The notes: generated by a model not told the origin, from the sequence alone. 64,000 nt of DNA from Laguncularia racemosa (GCA_037954665.1 JBBMOL010000204.1:124001-188000); one strand, 5' to 3'; numbered from the stretch's first letter, positions 23,285-35,769 are shown. Translations and numbers: made by a program.

Positions 23285-24279
23285 GAGGAGTCGCCCTATT
23301 GCAACCATGTGTGTGTGTATGTGAAGGGAAGAAGGAGCCGAGTGTGTACTGTGTGTGAAGATGTGCGTATGTGTATGTGATGGTGTGCGGTGTGTGTACG
23401 GATGTGTGTATATGTGGATGATGGTGTATGGTGTGTGTGTAAGGATGTGTGTATGTGTGGGTAAAGGTGTGTTGTGTATGTATGGATGTGTGTATGTGTA
23501 GATAATGGTGTATGGTGTGTATGTAAGGATGAGTGTACGTGTGGGTGAAGGTTTGTGGTGTATGTAAGGATGTGTGTATGTGATGGTGGGTGGTGTGTAT
23601 GCAAGGATTTGTGTACGTGTATGTGATGGTGCGTGTGTGTGTAGGGATGTGTGTATATGTGGGTGATGTGGTATGTGGTGTGAGCAAGGGTGTGAGTATG
23701 TGTATGAGATAGTAAGTGGCGTATGAGGGTGTGTGTATGTGTAGGGAAGGAGGAGCCGAGTGTGTATTGCGTGTAAGTATGTGTGTATGTGCATGAGGTG
23801 ATGTAGGGTGTGCAATATGTGTGTGGTGTGTGCGGCATGTGTGTATATATAGGTGGTGTCGTGTATGCGGTATGTGTGTATGTGTAGGATAATCTATGGT
23901 GTGCAAAAGGGGTGTATGCATATGGATGGTGTGTGGTGTGTGCAATTTATGTGTGTGTGTGTGTGTAGATTGCCATGAAGCGTGTAAGGGTGTGTATGTA
24001 TATGTACAGAAGGTGTGAGGTATGTGGTACGTGTGTGTATATGGATGGTGTGTGTATGTATAGAAGACATGTGGTGTATAGGTATGTGTATATGTATATA
24101 GAGGGAGTGGTGTGTGTGGATATGTATATATGTGTATGAAATGGTATGTGGTGTATGGACATGTGTGTATGGGTATGGAAGGTGAATGTAGTGTGTGCGA
24201 AGTATATGGGTAAGTATGTATTGGGGGTGTGAGGTGTATGTGAAGTATGTGTGCATATGTGTGTCGATGGTGTGAGACG
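23285..24279. repeat. GT-rich minisatellite, about 40 bp period
   Basis: The word GATGTGTGTATGTG and variants recur at 23401, 23444, 23484, 23528, 23569, 23605 and 23646, with steps of 36-44 bp. The array continues in degenerate form to 24279 and, beyond element T, at 31254-31520. Long open frames on the minus strand here (His/Thr/Tyr-rich) are repeat artefacts. Confidence 0.85.
24240..24279. repeat. 40-bp direct repeat flanking element T (left)
   Basis: These 40 bases, ending GGTGTGAGACG, are identical to 31254-31293 on the other side of element T. The length equals one minisatellite period, and the repeat abuts the LTR ends exactly. Confidence 0.9.
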
Positions 24280-25921
24280 TGATGGGTGTAGAATCCAACA
24301 AAAATAAAACCTACTCCTAGACAATTATATGATTTGCATATAGTGGTGAGTAGGGTCGAATCCATAGGGATTGGTTAAAGATATTTTTATTCAAAGGGCA
24401 TAAAGATGAAAAGAAAACGAGGGGGGGTTTTGTTTATGATTCAAAATAAAGTCGAAGCAAGATAATAGGATCGTATATTGATAAAAGCCTAGCCAAAGGA
24501 ATCAAGATAGTTTAATTCAAGAAATTGATCATCGATGCAAATGTTTTCTATTCTTATTCCTAGATAAACTGGTTATGGTTATTAACAAGCTCTAACAACC
24601 TATCTCTCTGTACTTCCTCGATAACCAAGAGAAGCTCTTTGATTATTTCTCTTATCAATTAGAAAACCCCAGACAAGCGCTTAGGATTTAATCTACCAAT
24701 AGCATTAAAAACTAGAGAGACCACCAATTCACGCCAGTAGATTATAAGATAACCTATTTAAACATGATCACACACCTCCATAACATGAATTCGATCATCT
24801 ATTTTATAACCAAACATGTTATTGTGTCACTGAGACTAGAACAATCAAACAATTACGGATTTGACGTGCTAGTTGACAATATATTAACTTGCTAATTGAG
24901 TAGAAGAGCTCTATTCATACCAATCAACAAAGATAATAATAACAAAACGATAAGAAGATATATGAATATCTGAAACAACGAATAGATTAAATACAAGTCA
25001 ATTAGACCTCACAATTCGTGGAGAATTAAACATCTATGACCCTTTGGCTAGAAAAGTAGCTTAGCTACTCATGTTCATCAATAAAACGAAAATAAAAAGT
25101 AGAGACATGATGAACCCGGTTGCCTGCTTTGCCTCCAAGATGATCCAAAGATTCCAGATTAAAAGATTCAAAAGTTGTCCTCACCCTGTAGGGTTGGTTC
25201 TATTTATATTGTTAGAGGGATGGCATGTGATCTTTTGCTAGCAAGATACGAAAATATCTTTCCTTTTCCAAGTAGATTTCGAGAAGTGAATCTTCATCTG
25301 CCTGGCACGCCCTACCACACGGCCGTGGGTCAAGCCGTGCCTTCCTCTGTGCATAATTCACGTATTATCTTCCGTGTCCAGTGTGTACCACGGCTCCACC
25401 CACGGCTAGATTTTCAACCGTACCTTCCTCTGTGCATGATCTACAAGTTCTTCTCCTTGGCACGTCTAGCTTCCACCACGGCTTCAAGCACGGTTTCTCC
25501 CACGGCTGCCACCACGGTCGTGCCTTAAGCCGTGTCTCTCTTGTTGAAAGTCCACATTTCGCCTTCTTATCCAGTTTGTAACACGGTTTTCACCATGGCC
25601 GTACCTCAAATCGTGCTTCCCCCTAGGCAGATACACGGCCGTGTACTTCAACCGTGTATCTTCCTGTTGATTCAAAACCAAGTACACGGCCGTGTACTTC
25701 AATTACACGCCCATGTACTTCCCTCCAGCGGTGTAAATCCTTGTCTTTGAACCAAGTTGTAGATGACTTCTCTAATTTACTTGAATTGGCACCCTTGACT
25801 CCATTTAACCTGATTTATCACCATAATAGAATTAAGTACCATCTCCTTATGATTTCTATAAAATCAATAATGAATTAACACAATTTATACTATAAAGATT
25901 AAGTATAAAATGGCTCTATCA
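24280..25921 (-). repeat. Element T 3' LTR
   Basis: A direct repeat of 29614-31253. In element orientation it runs TGATAGAGCC...CACCCATCA. It contains many ACGGCCGTG-type dyads between 25310 and 25740, including the 16-bp palindrome GTACACGGCCGTGTAC at 25682-25697. Confidence 0.93.
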
Positions 25922-27295
25922 AATTCCCCACACTTAAACTCTTGCTTGTCCTCAAGCAGTTGAATCAAATCAATTGAGAAATTTGTCATAGATTATACAA
26001 ACTTTCTTTTCATCATTCCAAGCATCTATTCATTTGTAATTCATGACTTGTAATTGTAATGTCTACTACTTCAACCAAACTGGTTTCCTATGATCAAATT
26101 ACCATGGACAAAATTTAATAGCTAATCTAAAAAAAACAAACTTTAATCCTCATGTTTAGCAAAAGAATTTTTATTCCAAAAGTAAATACTTAATCCACTA
26201 AGGAAAAACACCCAATTAAACTTCATTGGATATTATCAAGCATATAATCCTTGCAGTATAAAGTAAAAGCATATGATATAAGCTCTTTGCTAGATATTCT
26301 CCCTTTTATACATCTTTGTTTTATTCAATGAATGTTTACATTCATGTTCTTTTGATTTATTCAAGCATATATTTTGACGGGTTTTGCCCGCTTCTTTTCA
26401 TGAACTTTTGCCTTTTTCGCCCTTATCGTTATAGTGAGTTCTTGAGTCGGCAACATCCCGAGCTCATCACTAAGTGACCGGGTTTTGAGATACCCCTACG
26501 GACTCTTCCTCACTCTAACATTCAAGTTTGAATACTCTTAACTCAATTAGTTGAATCATTGGATAATGGCTATGCTTGATTCTTTTTTTTTTTTTTTCAC
26601 TAAGTGTTATGATTGTTTTATAAAAAACTTCAAAGAGTATACAATAGCTAATATAACCTAGAAGTAAACTTGTTTATTTTTCACTTAAGGACTCGACTTA
26701 CTCTTAGACTTCCAATTCTAAAGCTAAATACAAGGTAAATTTGTTTCTTAAAGATTTCACTACTTAATTTTAACCATGTATTCTAATCACAGTAGTGGGT
26801 GAGTAAAACATTTGAACAAGTCAATTTCACATGTTGTAGATGCTTATTACAATATTTAGTACAATCTCCAGATTTCATGATAATTTTGAAAATTTTTTAG
26901 CTTAAAATTGCTTAAGGACAAAAATTCAGAGTGTAGTTAGTTCTCTATTCTCTATAATTTATTATCCTCACCCCCACACTTAGCTTGAACAGTGTCCTCA
27001 CTGTTCCTAATTTAGCACAATTGAAAAGGAATTAACAACTCAAGGAACATTAGAGAATATGAGAAAGGAAATACTGGTACTTCCCTAGTATTGGAGTTCT
27101 CCCCTTAAGCTCTGGAAAGTGTCATCTAATGATATGTATCCTTGCTGCAGCTGATCCAAAGAGTTCAAAACTACACTAAAATCAAAACAAACTAAACTAA
27201 AACAAAACAAAACTAAAGCAAAACAAAACTAAAAGAATTTTTTTTTTTTTGACATGGGTTGCCTCCCATGAAGCGCCTTTCTTTAACGTCTTTAG
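25922..27295 (-). other. Element T non-coding 3' region
   Basis: No coding capacity was seen. Next to the LTR, in element orientation, is a GTGTGGGGAATT-like polypurine tract (25922-25935). Near 27245-27290 is the GCGCTTCATGGGAGGCAACCC-type sequence (split here by a few bases) that commonly follows pol/gag in Athila-like elements. A T-run lies at about 26583-26600. Confidence 0.65.
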
Positions 27296-29380
27296 CTAGA
27301 CGTTCCTGGCTAGATGTTCGGATAAGGATCTTGATTCCAGCTTGGGTGCCTTTGGTGATGGGTTAATAACATCCGCAACAAAAATAGTGGAGGTATCGCT
27401 AGGATGTTTCATGGCATCATAAATGTTAAATTTAATCACTTCACCATCAAATTCCATAGTGAGGGTGCCATCATTTACATCAATTTTCGTTTTAGAAGTC
27501 TTAAGGAATGGTCACCCTAATAATATCAGTGATGAATTATGAGGATCACTATCGTCCATGCCAAGCACATAAAAATCAGCAGGAAAAACCAACCCATTGA
27601 CTTGAACTAAAACATCCTCTAGAACTCCCTCAAGATAAACATTGGACTTGTCAGCAAGTTGAACAATAACACTCGTTTCCTTCAAAGAACCAACATTTAA
27701 ACGTTGATAAACAGACAAAGGCATGACATTGATAGAAGCTCCTAGATCACACATGGCTTTAGTGATTCCAAGATTACCTATTTTGCAAGGAATGGCGAAC
27801 ATACCTGGGTCCTTACATTTAGGAGGAAGCTTCTTCTGAATAATAGCTGAAACATTTTCACTCACACTAATCTTTTCATTGCCTTTCAGCTTCCTTTTGT
27901 TAGTGCATAAGTCTTTGAGAAATCTAGCATATCGCGGTATTTGCTTAATTGCATCAAGCAAAGGAATATTTACCTCAACTTTGCAAAAAGTTTCCAGAAT
28001 CTCTTTTTCTTCCGCTTCATTCTTGGATTTCACCAATCTGGAGGGGAAAGGAGGTGGTATCAATGTGACCTTTGATGGCTCAACTAGAGACTTGCTAATT
28101 TGGTTGCCCTGCTGGCTCAGAGTCGAAATCTCTTTCTTGGTCTCCTCCTCAAGATTAGACGGATGTCCTTTCTTATTTGATTCCTGCAATTCTGTTCCAC
28201 TTCTCAAGGTAATTGCATTAACGCTTTGCTTCGGGTTTGTAATAGTTTGAGAATGTAACTTACCTTGAGTTTCTAACCTATTGACAGTAGAAGCAAGTTG
28301 GCTTACCTGATTCTCCAAGTTTTGAATGCTTTGCTTTGTTTCCTCCTGAAATTGTTTGGTATTAACAACAAGAGACTTAACAATGTCCTCAAGAGACATA
28401 CCTGAAGTGGAAGGAGCTTGGGGTACTTGGTGTGATGGCTTAGACTGGAATTGTTGGAAATGTTGAGGGTTATTGCCATATCGGAAGTTAGGGTAATCCC
28501 TCCATCCGAGATTGTAAGTATTTGAATAGGGATCATACTTCCTCTGCGGTTGTCCTAGAAATCCGCCTACAGCATTGGCGTGTTCATGGTTGTCATCTTG
28601 CAATGTGGGGCACATGTCGGTCGGATGATTAGGAGCAGCACAAATTCCACAAGCCTTCACCTGTTGTGTTTTTCCAAGAGCTAGCTGCTGCACAAGGGAG
28701 GTTAGATTAGAAATTTGATGTTCAAGGTTAAACACACTTACCTCATTTACCTTCCTTGAAGATGTATCATGCCTATACCCAAATTGTTGCGAATTGGCAG
28801 CCATAATGGAGATCAATTCCCTAGCTTGACCAGGGGTTTTGTTTACTATGGCGCCTCCACTGGCAGCATCCATCATCTTCCTCTCCATCGGAAGTAGGCC
28901 TTCGTAAAAATATTGGATGAGGAGTTGTTCAAATATCCCATGTTGTGGGCAGCTTGCACACAGTTGCTTGAACCTCTCCCAATACTCATGAAGAGTCTCG
29001 GTGTCCCTCTGCTTTATACCACAAATTTCTCTTCTTATACCAGCGGCTCTGGATGCGGGGAAGAATTTGTCCAAGAAGAGTCTTACCATATCAGTCCATG
29101 TGGTTATAGAACCTGGAGGCAAATAAAACAACCAATCTTTAGCTTTAGTACTTAAAGAAAATGGAAAAGCGCGTAGCTTGATTTGATCGTCGGTTATTCC
29201 TTGCGGCCTCATACTAAAACACACTATATGAAATTCTTTCAAATGTTTATGAGGATCTTCATTCTCAAGACCATGAAAGGTGGGTAGCAGATGTATCAAC
29301 CCAGATTTTAACTCGAATTCCACGGCTAGTTCGGGGTAGTGAATACAAAGTGGTTGTTGATTCACATCCGGTGCAGCCAA
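27296..29380 (-). pseudogene. gag-pro: Element T gag-protease, one in-frame stop
   Basis: The frame is open from ATG at 29380 for 622 codons to a TGA at 27512-27514, then open again for 72 codons to TAG at 27296. Gag has the Athila-type block FHGLENEDPHKHLKEF (residues about 35-50), KDWLFYLPPGSITTW and HEYWERFKQLC. Zinc-knuckle-like CGICAAPNHPTDMCP lies at about residues 243-257. The protease region has the DLGAS active site (about residue 547) and ends at the LLG motif, where the stop falls. The stop is most simply a CGA to TGA change in the conserved LGRP motif. No polymerase follows, so this protein was the element's whole coding capacity. Confidence 0.85.
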
Positions 29381-29590
29381 CTCCCTTAAGGTTCTCTCGG
29401 ATTTGCCATATCGTCTTCTTTTTCTGAATCAAGTGATGAATCAGACAAATCCAATGCTAAGTTCAGTCTAGTGGATGATCTAGCTTCTTATCGCAGCCTC
29501 TTTAGAGTCTTCTCAATCTCCGGATTATAAGTTAGTTCACCTGTCTAAGAAGAACGAGTCATACAAGAATAGAAATAAATTTGACACCAA

Positions 29591-29608
29591 TCCCCGGCAG
29601 CGGTGCCA
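29591..29608 (-). other. Element T primer-binding site
   Basis: On the minus strand TGGCACCGCTGCCGGGGA follows the 5' LTR after a five-base gap. It resembles the tRNA-Asp site typical of Athila-like elements (TGGCGCCGTTGCCGGGGA) with two differences. Confidence 0.8.
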
Positions 29609-29613
29609 AAATT

Positions 29614-31253
29614 TGATGGGTGTCGAATCCAACAAAAATAAAACCTACTCCTAGACAATTATATGATTTGCATATAGTGGTGAGTAGGGTCGAATCCATA
29701 GGGATTGATTAAAGATATTTCTATTCAAAGGGCATAAAGATGAAAAGAAAACGAGGGGGGGTTTTGTTTATGAATCAAAATAAAGTCGAAGCAAGATAAT
29801 AGAATCGTATATTGATAAAAGCCTAGCCAAAGGAATCAAGATAGTTTAATTCAAGGAATTGATCATCGATGCAAATGTTTTCTATTCTTATTCCTAGATA
29901 AACTGGTTATGGTTATTAACAAGCTCTAATAACCTATCTCTCTGTACTTCCTCGATAACCAAGAGAAGCTCTTTGATTATTTCTCTTATCGATTAGAAAA
30001 CCCCAGACAAGCGCTTAGGATTTAATCTACTAATAGCATTAAAAACTAGAGAGACCACCAATTCACGCCAGTAGATTATAAGTAACCTATTTAAACATGA
30101 TCACACACCTCCATAACATGAATTCGATCATCTATTTTATAACCAAACATGTTATTGTGTCATGAGACTAGAACAATCAAACAATTACGGATTTGACGTG
30201 CTAGTTGACAATATATTAACTTGCTAATTGAGTAGAAGAGCTCTATTCATACCAATCAACAAAGATAATAATGACAAAACGATCAGAAGATATATGAATA
30301 TCTGAAAACAACGAATAGATTAAATACAAGTCAATTAGACCTCACAATTCGTGGAGAATTAAACATCTATGACCCTTTGGCTAGAAAAGTAGCTTAGCTA
30401 CTCATGTTCATCAATAAAACGAAAATAAAAAGTAGAGACATGATGAACCCGGTTGCCTGCTCTGCCTCCAAGATGATCCAAAGATTCCAGATTAAAAGAT
30501 TCAAAAGTTGTCCTCACCCTCTAGGGTTGGTTCTATTTATATTGTTAGAGGGATGGCATGTGATCTTTTGCTAGCAAGATACGAAAATATCTTTCCTTTT
30601 CCAAGTAGATTTCGAGAAGTGAATCTTCGTCTGCCTGGCACGCCCTACCACACGGCCGTGGTCAAGCCGTGCCTTCCTCTGTGCATAATTCACGTATCAT
30701 CTTCCGTGTCCAGTGTGTACCACGGCTCCACCCACGGCTAGATTTTCAACCGTACCTTCCTCTGTGCATGATCTACAAGTTCTTCTCCTTGGCACGTCTA
30801 GCTTCCACCACGGCTCCAAGCACGGTTTCTCCCATGGCTGCCACCATGGTCGTGCCCTAAGCCATGTCTCTCTCTGTTGAAAGTCCACATTTTCGCCTTC
30901 TTTCCAGTGTGTAACACGGTTTTCACCATGGCCGTGCCTCAAACCGTGCTTCCCCTAGGCAGATACATGGCCATGTACTTCAACCGTGTATCTTTCTGTT
31001 GATTCAAAACCAAGTACACGGCCGTGTACTTCAATTACATGCCCATGTACTTCCCTCCGACGGTGTAAATCCTTGTCTTTGAACCAAGTTGTAGATGACT
31101 TCTCTAATTTACTTGAATTGGTACCCTTGACTCCATTTAACCTGATTTATCACCATAATAGAATTAAGTACCATCTCCTTATGATTTCTATAAAATCAAT
31201 AATGAATTAACACAATTTATACTATAAAGATTAAGTATAAAATGGCTTTATCA
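29614..31253 (-). repeat. Element T 5' LTR
   Basis: The pair of 24280-25921. It has the same set of ACGGCCGTG dyads, including the 16-bp palindrome at 31014-31029. It is followed at 31254 by the second 40-bp flanking repeat. Confidence 0.93.
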
Positions 31254-31520
31254 GTGAAGTATGTGTGCATATGTGTGTCGATGGTGTGAGACGTGAATGG
31301 AATATGTGTGTATGTATGCACTAATGGTGTGTGTATGTATGTAGACTTGAGGAGAAAGGAGGATAATAACATGCAGTTGTGTGTGTATGTAATTAGGTGT
31401 ATGGTATGGTGGTGTATATGTATGTGTAGGTGCATATGTGGTGTGCAGAGTGTGCATGTATATGGATCGGAGTATATTGGTGTGTACATGGTGTGTAGGA
31501 AAGGTTGGTGTATGTATGGT
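31254..31520. repeat. 40-bp flanking repeat (right) and resumed minisatellite
   Basis: 31254-31293 is identical to 24240-24279. Degenerate GT-rich minisatellite continues to about 31520. Confidence 0.85.
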
Positions 31521-32810
31521 AATGAAAGCGTAAGTGACGATGAAAACTAGTAGGAAGTATGGGAAACCCTATAGATGGAGATGTCAACAAAGGAAAGAAG
31601 AAAGAATAGAAAGGTGAAACCGAGGAGAAAGAGGCAATTGCGTGAAGGTGGTGAGTGTATCTGTGTGTGAAAGTAAATGGGAAGAAGAGATGTTTATATT
31701 GGTGTAGATGGTGAAGAGAATGATTTTAGCAATGTCTAAGATGATAGCCTAGGGGATATTTGGAATGAAATGGATTTCGCAATGGAATGTTCAAAGGATG
31801 TCGAGAAAGATCATTCTTGGCCAAATACCTTAATGCAAGACCTTTAGTTGTCCTCTCTAAGGGTATCTTGTAATGCACTTTAGTCATGTTGGATTGTGTT
31901 AACTTGGCTAAAATTGTGGGATGAAATACTTGTGAAGTAAGTTTACCGATTGCTTAATGTTGGATTTTGGAATTAGTATTAGTTTGGGATCCTTAGAAAA
32001 AGGTTAATTGGTTTAACTTTGGGAAGTTTTCTAGGAAGGTTAGTTCTCTTTTGAATTTCTAGAGAGCCATTTAACCCTCAAAGAAGGGGCAAATGAGGTA
32101 ATCTTCTTAGTGATTCTTTCTTAAGAGATCTCTTTAATCTTTAAATCAGTAAAAGTAAATAGAATTCTTTTAGTATGGGCGGGCTTTGGTCCCTCAGAAG
32201 AGCAAAGTCTGACCCCTTTACTAACTATTTGAATAACTTCCCTAAAGGTTAAGGTAATAGAGGTTCGTTGTGGTCCCTTTAAAACCTGGTCACCTAAGGT
32301 CATCTGGCTTAGGATTGGCTGACTGAGGAAATTACCAAAACAAGATGGGAAAGTAAAAAAAAAAAAAAAAGTGCATAGTGTTTCCAGTCCATACACCCCA
32401 TATAGAAGGGGCGTAGCGCCTTCTATGCATTTTGGGGGGCTGGCTTGGGTTAATACGGCCCCGTATGGAATCCATACAGGGGTGTATAGGTGTATTAGAA
32501 AAATCGTTTTGCTTCTTACCTTGTATTTACCTCTGGAATGAAATGTGGTGAATTTCTCAACCCAAGATGCACCTCCCAAGCTCCTCATAGGTCAAAAGAC
32601 TGACCCATTCGGTGACTTTCGTGGTCACCCTCACTGAACCAACTTGAATTTGAACTACGATTCAGATCAAGTCTTACCAAAATTGGATTTCCTTTTCTTG
32701 CCATATGTGCTTTTACTTTACTTTTTCCCCCTTTTTTTTCTTCCCGATCCAATATTTGTTCTCGAAAGATGCTTTGTTTAAAGTCGTTAGCTCGACGTCT
32801 TGAAATCACT
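31521..32810. other. Non-coding flank and 3' region of A-minus
   Basis: 31521-32120 shows nothing I can identify. 32330-32510 has CATACACCCCATA / ACGGCCCCGTATGG-like dyads reminiscent of the LTRs of element T and E3, and may be a remnant of the A-minus LTR. A long purine tract on the minus strand (32722-32744) could be a polypurine tract, but no clear LTR start follows it. Confidence 0.4.
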
Positions 32811-34203
32811 TCAAGTGGATGGGGGAAAGACAGTAAACTCTTCTCTTTCTCTAAAAACCTCTTGTTCACCATGGTATAATTTAAGCCTTTGACCATTTAC
32901 CTTGAAGATGCCCTTGTCGGGGTGTTTAATCTCAACTACACCATAGGGGAAGACTTTCCTTACCCTAAAAGGGCTCGACCATCTGGACTTTAGCTTGCCT
33001 GGAAACAGCTTCAATCTTAGTTAAAGAGTAGAACAAAGTCACCCTCCTTGAAACGTTTTGGGTGTTGTATTCTAGAATCATGATACCTCTTTGCTCTTTC
33101 TTTACAGGTGAAGGAATTCTCATAGGCCATGAGTCTCCACTCATCCAACTCATTGAGTTAGCATCCATCTTTGTATCCCGGCCTTCTCAAGATCCAAATT
33201 GACTGATTTAATAACCCAATAGGCCTTGTGCTCGATTCCGACGAGGAGATGGCATGCCTTACCATACACAAGCCGATAGGGAGTAGATCCCAGTGGTGTT
33301 TTATAGGCGGTTCTATAGGCCCACAAGGCCTCATCTAATCTTTCAGCCCAGTCCCGTCTATGGTGTGTTACAATTTTCTCTAGGATGCGCTTTAATTCTC
33401 TGTTCGACACCTCCACTTGTCCACTAGTTTGGGGGTGATATGGGGTGGCAAGTCTACGAGTAACCTCGTATCTTTTGAGCACCTTCTCAATTTAAGTATT
33501 ACAGAAGTGAGTGCCTCTGTCACTAATAAGCGCTTGTGGGGACCAAACCTACAGAAAAGCTTTTTAAGGAACTTTACCACCACCCTAGAGTCATTTGTTG
33601 TCAAAGCTTGCACTTCCACCCATTTGCTCATATAATCCACAGCAACCAATATGTACTTGTTGCCAAAAGAGGGGGGAAAAGGTCCCATGAAGTCAATACC
33701 CCATACGTCAAACACTTCACACTCAAGGATGTATTGTTGGGGCATTTCATCTCTTCTTGACATATTTCCAGCCCTTTGATAGTTGTCACATTGCGCTACA
33801 TAAATTTGAGCATCTTTAAATAATGAAGGCCAATAAAAACCCGACTTTAAAACCTTATGGGCATTCCGGTTGGCACTATGATGACCTCGGTCGGTCTAGA
33901 ATGATAGTGGAAAAGAATCTTCCATCCTTCTTCCCGAGAGACACACCTCCTGATTAATTGATCGGCACAAACTTGAAACAAGTATGGATCCTCCCAAAAG
34001 TAGTGTTTCAAATCGGCAAAGAACTTCTTCTTTTGATGATAATTCAAGTCCTTGGAGAGAACCTTAGCCACTAAATAATTGGCGATCTTAGTGAACCATG
34101 GTGTGTTAGATTCTTCCAAAGAACAAACCACAAACAATCTCTCCTTTGGAAACTTGTCATTGATGTCTGAATCATTGAACTTTTGTAAGTGTGGATTTTC
34201 CAA
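32811..34203 (-). pseudogene. pol: A-minus integrase region, broken
   Basis: The minus-strand order follows on from the RNase H region. A linker contains KHYFWEDPYLFQVCADQLIRRC (about 33930-34010), then a damaged HHCC finger. The catalytic core has VWGIDFMGPFPPSFGNKYI (about 33650-33705), a decayed second Asp motif (LLVTEALT for the usual D-x-G) and YHPQTSGQVEVSNRELK with the catalytic Glu (about 33390-33450). The C-terminal domain is at 33014-32811 (SRWSSPFRVRKVFPYG...). Frames change several times, so no functional protein is possible. Confidence 0.85.
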
Positions 34204-35678
34204 CCTTGATAGATGATCAGCTGGTAAGTTCTCGGAACCCTTCTTGTCTTTAATCTAAGGTCGAATTCTTGGAGGAGTAGGATCCATCTTATGAGACGCG
34301 GTTTGGCGTCTTGCTTTGTCAACAAGTACTTTAAAGCTGAATGGTCTGTATATACTATGACCTTGGATAAAATGAGATAGGGGCGGAATTTATCAAAAGT
34401 AAAGACAACCGCCAATAATTCCTTTTCAGTTGTTGTATAGTTCTCTTGTGCGGAATTCAATGTCTTGCTTACATAATGGATGGGTTAGAAATATTTATCC
34501 TTGCGTTGTCCCAGCACAGCCCCAACAGCTAGATCACTTGCATCACACATCAACTCGAAGGGAAGACTCCAATCCGGTGTGACCATAATAGGAGCATGAG
34601 TAAGTTTTTCCTTAAGAAGGTTGAAGGCATCAAGGCATCCTTGATTGAATTCAAATGGAGCATCTTTTTTCCAAGAGCTTTGTCAACGGCCTTGCAATCC
34701 TTGAAAAATCTTTGATAAATCGACGATAAAAACAAGCATGGCCTTGGAAGCTTCTTATTGCCTTTACTGAAGATGGTGGAGGAAGTTTAAATATTGCTTC
34801 CACCTTCGCCTCATCCACTTCAATTCCCTTTTTGGATATTTTATGGCCTAGCACAATCCCTTCTTGTGTCATAAAATGACACTTCTCCCAGTTCAACACT
34901 AGATTAGTGTCCTCACATCTTTGCAAAACTAGCTTCAAATGATCAAGGCATTCATCAAAGGACTCCCCATAAACTGAAAAATCATCCATGTATACCTCCA
35001 TACTATCTTCAATCATGTCTTCAAAGATGGCCAACATGCATCTCTAAAAGGTAGCTGGTGCATTGCACAATCCAAAAGTCATTCGTCGATAAGCAAAGGT
35101 CCTAAATGGACAAGTGAATGTTGTCTTTTCCTGATCTTCTGGTGCAATGGGGATTTGAAAATACCCGGACATTCCATCCAAGAAACAATAGTAAGCATGC
35201 CCAGCCAGCCTCTCCAGCATTTGATCAATGAATGGAAGAGGGAAGTGATCTTTTCTAGAGCCTCATTGACTTTGCGATAATCAATGCATACTCTCCACCT
35301 AGTGACCATTCTCATAAGAATAAGCTCATTTTTTTCATTTGGCTGACGTCATACCACCCTTCTTTGGAACGACTTGTATAGGACTTACCCATAGGCTTCA
35401 GAGATTGGGTGTATCATCCCCACATCAAGTAGTTTTACTACTTTTTTTACCACATCCTTCATGTTTGGGTTAAGTCTACACTGGGGTTGGATCACAGACT
35501 TAACATCATCTTCCAACAAGATTTTATGGGTATAAAATGAGGGACTAATGCCCTTTATATCAGCCATCTTCCAGGCAATAGCTTTCTTATGTTGACTAAG
35601 AACAAATAAGAGCTTCTCCTTCTGATCCTTGTTCAGATTCGAAGATATGATAACTGGAAGTTTAGAACCCTCTTCCAA
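34204..35678 (-). pseudogene. pol: A-minus reverse transcriptase and RNase H, broken
   Basis: The RT starts after a SKLPVIIS linker (35660). It includes LNPNMKDVVKK (about 35460), the WRVCIDYRKVNEA block (about 35270) and the polymerase box YMDDFSVYG (about 34980). RNase H follows with TTTEKELLAVVF and YTDHSALKYLL. The YMDDFS form and the order match Athila elements. A stop lies where the second RT block should run on (35079), and further frameshifts lie near 35380, 34650 and 34470. Confidence 0.88.
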
Positions 35679-35769
35679 GAATCATATTGAAGATAACTTG
35701 GTAGTTGTTTGAGCTCCAATTCAGGGGGTTCCTCTGTAGACAGCTTAGACTTGTGGATGTTGGAACGAT

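Larger units (their letters stand above)
24280..31253 (-). mobile_element. Element T: non-autonomous gag-protease LTR retrotransposon
   Basis: A 7.0 kb element on the minus strand with about 1.64 kb LTRs. It has a primer-binding site, an Athila-like gag-protease gene, about 1.4 kb of non-coding DNA, and no RT, RNase H or integrase. This is the layout of plant TR-GAG type elements, which must be mobilised by proteins of another element. The LTR pair is very similar by eye, suggesting a fairly recent insertion. It lies inside the GT-rich minisatellite. Confidence 0.9.

Noticed and set aside
23079..24365. Long minus-strand open frame rich in His, Thr, Tyr and Pro
   Set aside because: It is a direct product of the GT-rich minisatellite. 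The other frames are also open, no domain is present, and its start lies in the neighbouring LTR.
32121..32588. Possible env-like gene downstream of the A-minus integrase
   Set aside because: The minus-strand open frame has low-complexity Phe runs from a T tract and no transmembrane or coiled-coil pattern matching Athila env-like proteins.
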